From: Zygnema cylindricum
Lineage: Eukaryota > Streptophyta > Zygnematophyceae > Zygnematales > Zygnemataceae
Assembly (NCBI GenBank): GCA_037447655.1
Contig: JBBHKE010001915.1
Span: 69,708-133,707, forward strand
Reading direction: 5' to 3'
Length of the DNA stretch: 64,000 nucleotides
Under the pieces are notes generated by a model. It was not told the origin of the DNA. It searched no databases and saw only the letters and a program-made list of their open reading frames with translations. Below, in pieces: positions 25,601-37,515 of the stretch; within the stretch, counting starts at the first letter, position 1; each line of letters starts with the position of its first letter. The position numbers and the translations under genes were made by a program.

Positions 25601-27977
25601 ATGTCGTTTGCGCTTTGTAAAAAGTATAACTAACTGGGCTGCATATGCATGGCGTGTCGTTGGATAGTTTCAAGCACAAAATTGCCACAAGAAATTTGCA
25701 AACCAAATGTTTGGCCTCCCTTGCAGAACAGCAGCATAATATGTAATATGATGATGTACCATATGGCGCCGCTCATAACTCCATGATACATGCAGAGCGT
25801 CTTGGCATTTAGCCTCCAAAGGCCCTTAAGAACAACTTACTGGTTCAAGAGAACTCCAACAAATTGCAGAAAATGGCACGTCGCGAGCCAGCTGTGCACC
25901 AACTCCAGTCCAAAGTGCACCCACTCTCCGCCCTGCCTCAACAACAGCAGCCAGACCAAAAGCGAGATGTTGTGAACTTTTATACAACAATATGTTAAAA
26001 GATTCCTTCCTAAAAAATTACTGAGAAACCTAGAAACAGGACACACCAACAATCCTGTATCACTCCCGGTGCTTGACCCTTACTCCTTGAAAAAAAAAAT
26101 GAAGCTTTCTAAAAACATGAAACACCTATGCTTGCTATCTTCTAGCTTTCACAATGAAAGAAAAGAAAGCTTACAAGAGCTACCCGGGCCATCTCGTGTT
26201 GTGCTCAGTATTTCGTGAAATATACTGGCAAGTCCAGGTACAGCAGAGCCTCGGAAGGCTTCTTTTTGAGCCTGAAATACACAACAGTATGTCATTTTAA
26301 CTATCAAGGGACGAACGACAGTCAAGAAACCAGCGATTCCACAGACTGCTATTCTCATCATTCTGGTGCCCAAGAATGCGCCTTACCTGCATGCGTGTGC
26401 GTGCCAGCTCCAGAGGTGAGCATACAATAACTGCCAGCGATCTAGATAGTGAACCGGCTAACAAGGGAGCAAAAGGTGCCAGCGAACTTGGTTGACCATC
26501 CCGACCTGTCTCAATTCTCTCGCGGAGAATATCATATATTGGTAAATATATACCGACCTGCATGGACAATTACAGATTCAGGTTACACAGCACAGGTATG
26601 CCCCGCATAATCCGCTCAAAGAGCGGCTTTGAATGGAACATCCTTACCTTGGCGTGATGGTCCAATACTCTGACTGAATGAACTCCAACAACTTGATTAA
26701 GCGTAACCACTCACCATGGGCACTGCAATTATGAGCGCTGCATTGGTCCCTCGCCACAGCCTAAAAACCCCCTCCTGAAACATCCAACGGTCCCCAAACA
26801 AAAAAAAAATCATTCTCACAATTCGATTGAAATAAACTCTTAGGAGATGTGTGTAACTACAGCCTCAAAAATGCCAGCAGGTCAATCTCATACCATAAAA
26901 AAAATTCAACATAACTGCAAAGGCACTCACAGAGCAAAGTTATGCAATGAAAGCTTTTATACCTGACTGCTAACTTTGCGCATAACATCCCAGGTGCCTT
27001 TGTAATCCTCAACCTGCGAAAGCAACATCAGTGTTACTTTCTTAAATACATAAAAGAGCAGCTCATCATCTCTGGCCATGTAACCCGTACATTGGCCACC
27101 AGTCCAGAGGAGCAAGTTTCACATCAGATTTGGAAACATCATACTCTACCCCCATGTGAACACATCAAATACTCGGGAGCCAGAAAAAAAAGAAAAAGGG
27201 GGGAGGGATGAATTAAGTTGCACCCGCAAAGACTGAGGCGCTCCATAGTATCCTGGCACTCGGGACCAGCTAGGTCTAAGGTGAGGTGACGCCTGAGCTT
27301 GTAGCCTTGTCTGTAACACATACCCATCCGTGAGAACATTAGGCATTCAGGTATAGCAATCATACTTTCTTTAGAAAAACACAAAGCCAAACCTGGTTAT
27401 TTAAAAAGTGATAATGCTGAACCGGTAATGATAAATATGGGAGGGTTGAAAATACGTGCCTTAGCCACATCAAGTGGGTTGACAATTACTGCTGATAACA
27501 CAGCAGCTGCTGCTGCCGATATCGCCTTCTCTCTAAACTCCAGTTCACGTACTACTGGTTCAGTGCCACTTTCCACCCCTAAAGTCGCAGTAGTTTCAAC
27601 ACTGCTGCTTGATGCCTGTGCATAATCGACTGTACAGCCTGCATCACACGTTACTTTGGTTTAACTATCAAGGATCCTCCCCAAAATCTCGAAAGAAAGT
27701 GCTGCTCTAGAATCAGCTGTCACTAAATCATTTCTGATGGAAGATTCATAAATAAACAACAGCAACTTTCTTCCACATAAACCTTCAAAAAAAAAATGAT
27801 CAGAAGATGAATATAACTTCAACAATGTGATTGTACATATTAACCCATCATGTCTTACACAACGCGAGATCACACGTGAAAAAGTAGGAGAAACAATATA
27901 AAACACCAACCTGAGTTTGCACTGTGGTGCGTTAAGTCTGATGCTAAGAGGCCTTGAGGCGCAGAACTACAGGCCAT
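22508..27977 (-). CDS. MTM1-like: Mitochondrial carrier, MTM1 / SLC25A39-40 type
   Basis: Minus-strand exons, all phase-consistent: 27977-27911, 27638-27460, 27310-27224, 27013-26963, 26774-26715, 26557-26387, 26271-26184, 25932-25841, 23649-23500, 23389-23331, then one of two terminal exons (22795-22657 or 22622-22508), giving 380 or 372 residues. Three carrier repeats are visible through their signatures: PLDVAK at 77-82, PLELAR at 196-201 and PLDVAK at 304-309. AQLARDVPFSAICWSSLEP is characteristic of the MTM1/SLC25A39 branch, which acts in the mitochondrial inner membrane in glutathione import and manganese/iron handling. The third signature is followed by TWRQ where relatives usually have TRRQ or TQRQ. 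The start was chosen because its exon ends in the phase needed by the next. The intron after PLDVAK of repeat one has a GC donor. The 2.2-kb intron 25840-23650 is the longest. Confidence 0.92.
22657..22795 (-). CDS. Alternative terminal exon 1 of the mitochondrial carrier
   Basis: It is preceded by GGTCGCAG and enters at GGAGCAAGG in the same phase (completing AG|G) required by the exon ending at 23331. It encodes EQGYRGLFTGLVPRVGRAAP, then the sixth membrane helix region (SVGMVVSSYEIVKHLL), and ends RLS before a TGA at 22659-22657. The stop codon is its own and no donor site is obvious within it. Confidence 0.8.
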
Positions 27978-28762
27978 AGCTGCAGAGCAGCTGCAGATAA
28001 AACTCAGTCTTTCTGGTAGATTGCAAAAGCCACAACATGCAGCTTAATGAATATTAAACTTCAGGCCCGAATATATGTTAACCTCTTTCCTTAAAGTACT
28101 TCTAAAAACCAATAAATGATAAAAAAACTTCTCGGGAGCCAAAGCCAATAAGAAAACACAAGGCAAAGGTTGTAGTTTAAGCTCTATAAACAACGTTAAC
28201 ATATGCAGCAAGTATTTCCAACAAAGAATGAGAAGGGCGTTTGAGTGAACGCCAGAGATAAATGGACACTACAGTACTGTAGTTGGCAAAAGCTAGTCAC
28301 TTAAGAACGATCGGCAAACATAAATATTTTATGACTTCGAACGCAAATATGCAAACCACAAAGGAGCGTTGCACACTACAACTCTAGATGTCGAACAGAA
28401 AATGATATGGCCTAAAGTGGAGTGCTTCTGGAAGGAAACTAAAAGGAAGTCGGCTGGGCGGACAGTCCACGGCTTGCCAGGTACGTCCTGACGTGGCCTT
28501 CCCTCTTCCTGGCCCGCGGGCACGTCATACGCTACAAGACAAAACGGACAAAAAAAGACCATACGTCAGGCTAGAGTGCGTTATTATGCCCCTTGTAACA
28601 TTAGGACCCGATGCGTTTTTCCGATGCGATGTTTTTTCTAAAAAGGATACGATTTCTCGATACATGTACGATGCCTCGATTCATATAATGTGCCGATATA
28701 GATCTGATGGACGTCGGGAAGTCATGCGATGCGAACGGACGAATCGAAAACCGTAATTCTCA

Positions 28763-29978
28763 CCTCAAACCAGAGGTCAGAGGTCGCAAAAGTCAAAAAA
28801 TTTCATACCCGAAACCGACCGTTTTTTTTTTTTCAAAATCTGAGTAACCGACGCCCGACCGAGTTTTGTCACGCTCCAAAATTGTTAACCGATAACCGAC
28901 CGTCGTTTACGAAAAAAAAAATTAACCGAATCTTGATTTTTCGCGACTAACCGTGCCCGCCCATAACCGAAAAAGTACAAAATTAATCAATGTACGACGG
29001 AATAAGCCAATAATTACGATTTGTCGCGTTCCCTAAGATTTGCGAAATGAATAGTGTTACTACCGTGTCAGATTTGCGACGCTTTGTCGCGTTCCCTTTG
29101 ATTTGCGGGATAAATAGCTTACTACAGTACCGTGTCAGATTTGCGACGCTAATCATGATGTCACGTACTTCCACGATGCCAAAGAGTACAAAGTACAAGA
29201 ATGTTGGATTATAGGGATAGTACAAAATTTTCATTTTTTTTGGTTTTTTGGTTGACCGACCGTAACCGCCCGTTTTTTTTTTCCTGGTGAATCAACCGAC
29301 CGTAACCGCCCGACCCCCGAAATTTGGCAACCGAATCCGTTCCGGATCCGGCGCGGGCGGTCGGTTAACGGTCGGTCACGGTTTCGGTTGACCGTTTGCG
29401 ACCTCTGCCAGAGGTCGCAAAAGTCAAAATTTTACATAACCGAAACCGACCGTTTTTTTTTTCAAAATCCGAGTAACCGACGCCCGACCGGGTTATGTCA
29501 CGCTCCAAAATTGTTAACCGTTAACCGACCGGCGTTTACGAAAACAAAAGTTAACCGAAACTCGATTACTCGCGACTAACCGTGCCCGCCCGTAACCGAA
29601 AAAGTACAAAATTGATTGATGTACGACGTATGAATAAGACAATAATTACGGTTTGTCGCGTTCCCTAAGATTTGCGAAATGAATAGTGTTACTACCGTGT
29701 CAGATTTGCGACGTTAATCATAATGTCACGTACTTCCACAATACCAAAGAGTACAAAGAACAATAATGTTGGATTGTATGAACAGTACAAAATTTTCTTT
29801 TTTTTTGTTTTTTTAGTTGACCGACCGTAACCGACCATTTTTTTTTTTTGTGAATCAAACGACCGCAACCGCCCGGCCCCCAAAATTTGGCAACCGAATC
29901 CGTTTTGGATCAGGCGCGGGCAGTCGGTTAACGGTCGGTCACGGTTTCGGTTGACCGTTTGCGACCTCTGCCTCAAAC
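28763..29978. mobile_element. Dimeric hAT-like MITE with perfect 8-bp target duplication
   Basis: CCTCAAAC at 28763-28770 and at 29971-29978 brackets a 1200-bp insert that begins CAGAGGTCAGAGGTCGCAAA and ends GCGACCTCTG. The insert consists of two homologous units, 28771-29407 and 29409-29970, each starting with CAGAGGTCGCAAAAGTCAA and ending TTTGCGACCTCTG, joined head to tail with a single C between them. Unit one also carries an internal duplication of a GTCGCGTTCCCT...CAGATTTGCGAC block that is single in unit two. CAGRGG-type ends and 8-bp duplications are diagnostic of hAT, and CAGAGGTCGCAAA resembles the Charlie/Tip100 type. No transposase remains. Confidence 0.9.
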
Positions 29979-29984
29979 CCTAAA

Positions 29985-31209
<1,225 letters not shown>

Positions 31210-32890
31210 GTTGGTCAGCGTTTTTGTCTGCCAGGGTGGCAGTTATTTTTGCTTAAACACAAAGGGGTCAGGATTATCCTAGAGGCTTCTTGGAAGCTGT
31301 CCACTCTGAGGACTTATGGAGGTCTCAGAGTCACACGACCCTCCTACCTTACTCGCACTTCCCCTCCTACCCCATCTTTTCTGTCCTCAATTTCTGCATT
31401 TTATAATGGCCTCATGGATGTTTTTCACACTTTGTTGAGCCGTCAGGCTTTTGATCGCGAGTCTAGGCCTACAGCACGCATCCAGGCCTCTTTTCCTATC
31501 TCTCATAGGGTTTGGGTTACTCTTGACGGTGTGTGTTGCTCCAGCCGCCTATTTGGGAAGTTGGTATCTTGTTGCTTCCACTATTGTCTCTCGTTATATG
31601 TCATGGGAGACTCCTATTTTTGCGGCCGTGGTTCTCCGTGTTTCGGATGGTGAGCCCGCCTTTCAGCGGTTCCTTTTGGGTGCATCACGTTCTCTTAATC
31701 CGACTTCTATTGAGGACATGCAAATTTTTTCCACTCTTGTTACGACATCAGCTCCACTTGTTAAGGAATCCAATTTTGATCGGGTTGTCCCCGCTGTTAA
31801 ATCCGAGCTTCTTGAAGCGCTTCCTTCCGATTCTTTGCGTGCACGCTTTCCCTCTTGTGGCAAACCTGGTTTTGGAGCTTGGCTATTGGCTATCCCTATC
31901 TTATCCACTCTTCGTTTCACCCAGGCTCAGTTCACCACGACCCTTAGGTTTCGGTTTGGCCTCCCTCACCCACCTTTGCTTAGCTCACTTGTTTGCACTT
32001 GTGGCCACGTTCTCAAGCCCGACGGGGTAAATTTGCTTTGTTGCTCCCACGAAGACGAGTTGTTTCAGGCGCACGACACGATTCCGGACACCATCGCTAC
32101 CATCGTTTATGAGGGGGGATTTTTTGTTCGTCGGGAGGTCTCTCAAATTATTCTTTCGCGTTAGATTTATTTTGTATTACTTGATATTGCTCGTCGTACA
32201 CTTGGTGACATTGTTTTGGCGAACTCTACCTCAACTACAATCGTCACCCAAGCTGCTCGGCATGTGGGAGTGGCCGCCCGTGACGCGGCTCAAAAGAAGC
32301 AGCGTGATTATGTCTGTCGTGACGCTTTGGATGGCTTCACTCCGATGGCGGTCGAGATATTTGGTTGTTTGGGTGTGGCTTTGGACAAGTTTTTCCGTGC
32401 TTATGGTCGCCGCTCGTTCGAGCAGCGGGGATCTGGAAGCTCTTTTGTTTTAGTACTTACTTTTTTTATCGTCAACCTTTTTTCCGTGGCCCTACAACGG
32501 GTGCAAGCTTCTATATTACTTCGATCATCTATTGTCCTTATAGATCAACGAAGTGTTCTGGAACTCCCTCCTCGTGCTCCTCTAGGATTCGGGGACTTGC
32601 GTGGATGCTTTCTGTAGATTTTTAGTTATGTTGGGGTTTTTTTCTAATACATGTTGGATTTTTACTTTGATTTTTTATTTGTTGGGTTTTGTTTTTTTGG
32701 GTGTTTTCGATTTCCCTGTCATCTTTTCGTATTTTCGTTGTTTTTGCCTTGATTGTCCTTTTTGTTTATTCCCCTGTCATGTGGTTTTTAAGCTTTAGCA
32801 ATGCTACTTTCTTTTGTTCCTATGGACTCAGATGGTTTACCATCGCACTTTTTAATAAAGTCGGCCCCCATATTATTTCAAACCCTACAC
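31210..32890 (+). mobile_element. 5'-truncated, degraded LINE retrotransposon, copy 1
   Basis: A broken frame (31451-32161, then shifted to about 32170-32617) encodes the C-terminal part of a LINE polyprotein downstream of the polymerase core. A CTCGHVL...LLCCSHEDE cysteine motif precedes AHDTIPDTIATIVYEGGFF, a pattern (CxCG...DxxGxHxxxCxxGxxxxxHD) that I know from plant and fungal LINEs. It is followed by a segment with AVEIFGCLG and VALQRVQA, also typical of that C-terminal region and possibly a restriction-like endonuclease domain. The 3' end shows the shared GACTCAGATGGTTTACCATCG tail and TTAATAAAG at about 32855-32862. The polymerase itself is absent, and a frameshift near 32160 shows the copy is dead. 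Confidence 0.75.
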
Positions 32891-32899
32891 CTTCAGTTT

Positions 32900-33875
32900 C
32901 AAACCCTTGAGGGAGGGAGGAGGGAGGAGGGAGGAGGGAGGAGGGAGGGAGGGAGATAAAAGGAGAGAGAGGGGAAAAGGAGGGAGAGGGGGAGAGAGTG
33001 GGAGCGAGATAGAAATAGTGAAATGGAAGGTAAGAATGAGAAGACTGACCATCTTATTCCCTCTTTTCGTTCTCCCTCCCTCCCTCCCTCTATCCTTTCA
33101 TCCTCCCGTCGGGTTTCACGTGATTTTTTTAAGTTTAAGGAGAGGAAAAGGGAGAGGGAGGGAGGGAAGAAGGGAAATATTGATGAGCATTCCCTCTCTA
33201 ACTATCTTCCTCTCTCCCCTTTCTTTTCCTCCCTTCCCTCCTCCCGCATCACTCCTCCATTTCCGGGTTAAAATTTAAAGCTTTAGAGCCAGAATTTAGG
33301 TTTTGGGAGAGGAGGGGGGAGAGAGGGTGGTAGGGTAGGGGGGGGGGGGGGGGTGGGGGGGGGGGGGGGGGGAGAGGATGTAGAGGGGAGAGAGAGGCAT
33401 TTTCCATTTTCCCTTTTTTTTCCCTTTCGTCTTACATTTTCCCTCTTCCCTCTCCCCCTCCCCTCCCTCTATCCCTCTCTCCCTCCTAACCTTAAAAAAA
33501 AATGTATCGTTGTATCTGTATCGCCTCGCTAAACCCGATATATCAATATTATATCGAATTTGTAACGTATCGCATTGCATCAGCACATCAAATAAAAATA
33601 AAAAAATCATTTTTTTGTATACATCGGTTGAAAAATTGCGTCCGAAGGCCAGATATCGGTTTATCTGATGGACTACGCATCACCACATGTTATACGATGA
33701 AAAGGAGTAAAATAAGTGAAGTGCGAAAATAGCACGAATTATTACTTCAAGTCCGTAATTTATACACCTTGAATCGCTATCAACATTATGAAAACAAATA
33801 AGGTACTGATGCCTCTTGCCCTCTAGCCACAAAATAACGCTATGAATGGTAGTTGATTATTTTTGGGCTCTAATA
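32900..33875. repeat. Right copy of the long direct repeat
   Basis: It matches 29985-31209: GGGAGGA repeats (32908-32952), CCCTCC block with an extra GTTTCACGTGATTTTT segment, CATTTCCGGGTTAAAATTT, then a G-run (33337-33372) in place of the CT tract, and 33404-33875, apparently identical to the left copy. Identity stops abruptly after GGGCTCTAATA, exactly where the LINE begins after the left copy. Confidence 0.85.
33337..33372. repeat. Poly-G run
   Basis: About 36 bases of almost pure G with a single T. It could form G-quadruplexes but is equally a place where assembly or sequencing error is likely. Confidence 0.9.
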
Positions 33876-35410
33876 ATTTGAATGTTTCAATACCACGATA
33901 GGTTTTAAGGGCTTAACTCGAGTTAATAACAGTAAGATTGACCACACACTCCCTCTTTTTTTCCCTTGTCGACAAAGTTGGATAAAGATCTATACATCAA
34001 CATTCCCTCGTCTCTTGGGTTGCCTCATTTCGGATCTTTATCGGCATTTCCCTCGCCCCCCTATCCTGCCACGACATTTCTCTTTCCCCTTCAACTAAAT
34101 CTGCTCTCATTCAGGCATCCCTTCTTGACTACGCGAGAGGGTTGTGTTTATTATCTACAATACTGTGATGTCTCTACCTACTTACATGAGGAGTTGGTGT
34201 CTTATACCTCCATGCTTGTCTCTCGTTTTTCAGTTGGGAATAATCCTGATCTTACTACCATCATCCTTGGTGTTTTGAACTGTGTTATTTCCATACCAGC
34301 AGTCTCGTTTTCTCGTTTGTTCTTTTTCTCCTTCTGGTTTTGAGGGTATGTCGGTTTTTCCCACCCTTATTATTAAGCCACTTATGCGTGTCTAAGAATT
34401 GATAAGGTTACGCCCCCATTTGATCCGACCTTCTTGAGGCGCTTCCTTCCGATTTTCCACATGCCTGTTTCTTAACTTTGCCATTATTTTTTCACCCCTG
34501 CTCAATTCACCATCGCACTCGTGTTCAAGCTTGAACTCCCTCATCCACCTTTACTTGCCTCTTTCGTTTGCTTATGCAACCGTGCTCTTCAGTTGAGGGG
34601 GTACAATTGCATCATTGCTCCTCCGGTCGAGAGTTGATTCATCACACGACACTATTGCGACTATTGCTTGTGACGGTGTGTATTTTGTTCGTTAGGAGGT
34701 TTCACACATTATTCCATCACGACGGATTGACTCGATGGTGACCACCGTATTTTTGGTGACATTGTTTTGGCAAACCTTGCCTTAGTTGTTGTTGTTTGTT
34801 GGACAGGTCGGCATGTTGGAGTAGTTGGGCGTGATGCTACGGAGCGGGATTATGCACACCACGGTGTTATGGATGATTTTAGTCAGATGGCGGTCGAGAT
34901 GTTTGGGTGTTCGGGTGTTGCTTTGGCTGAGTTCCTCTATACTTTATGGTCAATGTTCTTTCGAGAGGCCTTAAAGCCCTCTTGCTTCTGTACTTATTTT
35001 TATTGTTAACGTATATTGTAGGCTTTACAACGAGTGCAAGTTTTTATCCTCCTTTAATCTGCTATTGTTGTTGTGGATTTGCTACATGATTGAAACTCCC
35101 TCAGTATGCTCCGCTGAGCTTATGGGATGTATGGTGTTGCTTTTAGGTAGTTTTTTAAAATATGTTGAAGTTCGATTAGTCAGTTTTTGTTTGGAGTATG
35201 TTACTTTGTTGTTGTTCTTGCGATTGTTGTCCCTTTCAATTTCTTTTGTTGGCTTGCCCTTATTCATCTGTTAGTTTCTTTCTTTTCACCTGTTTTTCCT
35301 TTTCGTTTGCTTCCCACTTGCATTCAATTTTTCAGTTTCGTTTTTGCCTTTCTTTTTTTTTGTTCCCGTGTTTTGAGATGGTCTATCATTGTGCTTTTTT
35401 AATAAAGTCT
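33876..35410 (+). mobile_element. Degraded LINE, copy 2
   Basis: Several blocks match copy 1 (for example CTTCTTGAGGCGCTTCCTTC at about 34431, the cysteine/HD region near 34560-34680, and GGCGGTCGAGATGTTTGG near 34889), but frames are broken throughout. The copy ends with the variant tail GAGATGGTCTATCATTGTGC and TTAATAAAG at about 35401. It is much more diverged than the direct repeat in front of it. Confidence 0.65.
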
Positions 35411-35454
35411 TACATATTTCGTTACATCTCCTCGTGGGTACTGGTTAGTCCTTA

Positions 35455-37515
35455 AGCTGGTTTTGTCGAGTGTTTTCAAATTTAGTGGTCATAAATATGT
35501 GCCAGGATAGTTGACCCGTCGCGAGTTTTGCACCAAAGCCTTTCTTTTCTATTTCTGCTTCCAAAAAAAAATACAAAAAGAGTGAAGCTAGAAAAATTGA
35601 GAAAAAATAGGAAAGGAAACTCAAATGAGATTGGCCAAATGCGATTTTAGATGTGCGGTTGCGAATTTAAAAGACAATGAAGTATTGTCAATGGAACAAA
35701 TTATCCGATGTTGATACATTTGAAAATCTTGTTGCAAAAACGTAAAGTCATACTAGAGGACGTAGACACACTTTTCCCAAAAGCTTGACGATTTTAGGTA
35801 ACACTATCACGAAATAGAATCATAAGGATGTATCACCATTAATGTCAAAAAGCAAAGTGGAGTGAACACAACTTGTTTTGCGCCATTTCATCGTTTTTTT
35901 GAGTCAATAAGTGCCCGAGCATCCCTTGACTATGCTTTCTGATGGTACTAAAAGTGATTTACTACACCACCATGAATCTTTAATAGCATCAATGTACTCT
36001 TAGGCACTTTGATAAAATTCTCTTCCTGTACACGACTCTGCTTTTTGGTCGAAGACCGCCAATCAAATGGTAAAATCCTTGTCCTTAAATCACTATCATC
36101 TGATTTTTGGTCAGGCACTTGTGAACAGAGAAAAGGTGATTAAAAGTAGCGAGGAAACCATTGAGGCTAATAGCGTTTCATGATTTATGCTGTGTTAGGA
36201 CTTTTACTGCGTGTCATTAACAACAAACACCAGATCGGGTTGAAACCAGGCTTAAACAGGTGGAGCTATATCATTAGTGTTGTGTATCGGTAGCCATTTG
36301 CCCATAACCAGTAAGTACCTTAACTTGACCTACCAATATTTGATATATTGGTCAGATATACCAGTAACGGAATTATCACGATAAAGAAACCGAAACATTG
36401 TGATGAACAACCGATAAATATCGGGCCCCATAATAATAGACGGTAATTGTAGAGTTCAGACTATATTTGTACTATTTTTGTACGGACACCATGATGTGTC
36501 ATGCCATATTATACAATGTGTAAAATGTAATAGAACATAGTATAAAAAATACTATATTTACTATATATACATCTGCTATATTTTTTACACTTGTCGGGAA
36601 TAAAATACTTGTTGGTTTCGGGGCGATACACCGGGACCCCTCACCGTTCGATAACCGATAATTAAAGTTATCGGTTTTATCGCAAAAAGTATTTTCCCAA
36701 TAAACAACACTTTAAATTATTGATTTTATGCTCCACTTTTACTTCTGTTTTTACAAAGGCACTTAATGTATATTTGAAATTCAATGATGCCCAACCTGTA
36801 CTTTATCAATTACGTATGTCTTTTAAGGTCATCATGGTCATCCGCAATTGACGCGATACAAAAGAATCATGACTCATAAAAATACTCTGGCCCTCTCATA
36901 CAAACCAAGAGCTATGTGAAATTTACTTGAATTGATAAAAACACGACACATTGGCTATCCATGTCCTTCTGCATTTGAAGGACATGCATACAGAGCAATT
37001 TCAATTAAAGAGTATAGAATAAATGGCCAGGCCTGGAGCTCATGACCAGCATGAGATGACTAGTCACTATTCTAAACAATAATATAGTCTAAAACTACTC
37101 ATGATCAGCAAAAATAGCGGAACTTTTGTGGAGAAAATAAGTGACAGCGACAACCAAAAAATCGGCCTGCGAGATGGTGTGAAACACTGTGCGGACGACC
37201 TCTAAATCTTCTAGAAAAGGAGGGGCGCTAACTGCTTGCAGCGATACTGTGAAAATAAATTGAACGTAGATGACCTTCATAAGTTTCCGTTCCACTCTTC
37301 TGTTCCTGTTAACTTTACTAAGTTTTGCCTCCAACTACCTCTGCTTGCTCCTACCTGCTGGCTGTTATCCAAGGCCCACCTACTCTGCCAAAGTGCGCAA
37401 CTAAAGTTGTTTGGGTATTAAAAATATTCAATGTTTGGATGTGGCAAAAGTTTCATTACTGTTTATTGAGTAGCTGAAACCTGATAAGGCTAAGAAAGTC
37501 TTTTCCAGGTAGTCT
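35455..37515. other. Gene-free stretch
   Basis: No gene is supported. 35955-35990 resembles a TACACCGC-family end. 36274-36713 has a TAGTGTTGTGTATCGGTAGCC start and an AACAACACTTTA end reminiscent of the TAGTGTTGGG hAT-like family, but the ends are poorly matched and no target duplication could be read. The last part, from about 37080, includes the likely 3' untranslated region of the minus-strand gene ending at 37516. Confidence 0.5.

Noticed and set aside
28329-28562. An additional upstream coding exon of the carrier
   Set aside because: The carrier reads in phase from the ATG at 27977; this segment has an in-frame stop after 29 codons from its best ATG and no supported splice join.
31451-32164. 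A hydrophobic 237-codon frame that might be read as a membrane protein
   Set aside because: Its cysteine/HD motifs and the downstream AVEIFGCLG region place it as the C-terminal part of a dead LINE.
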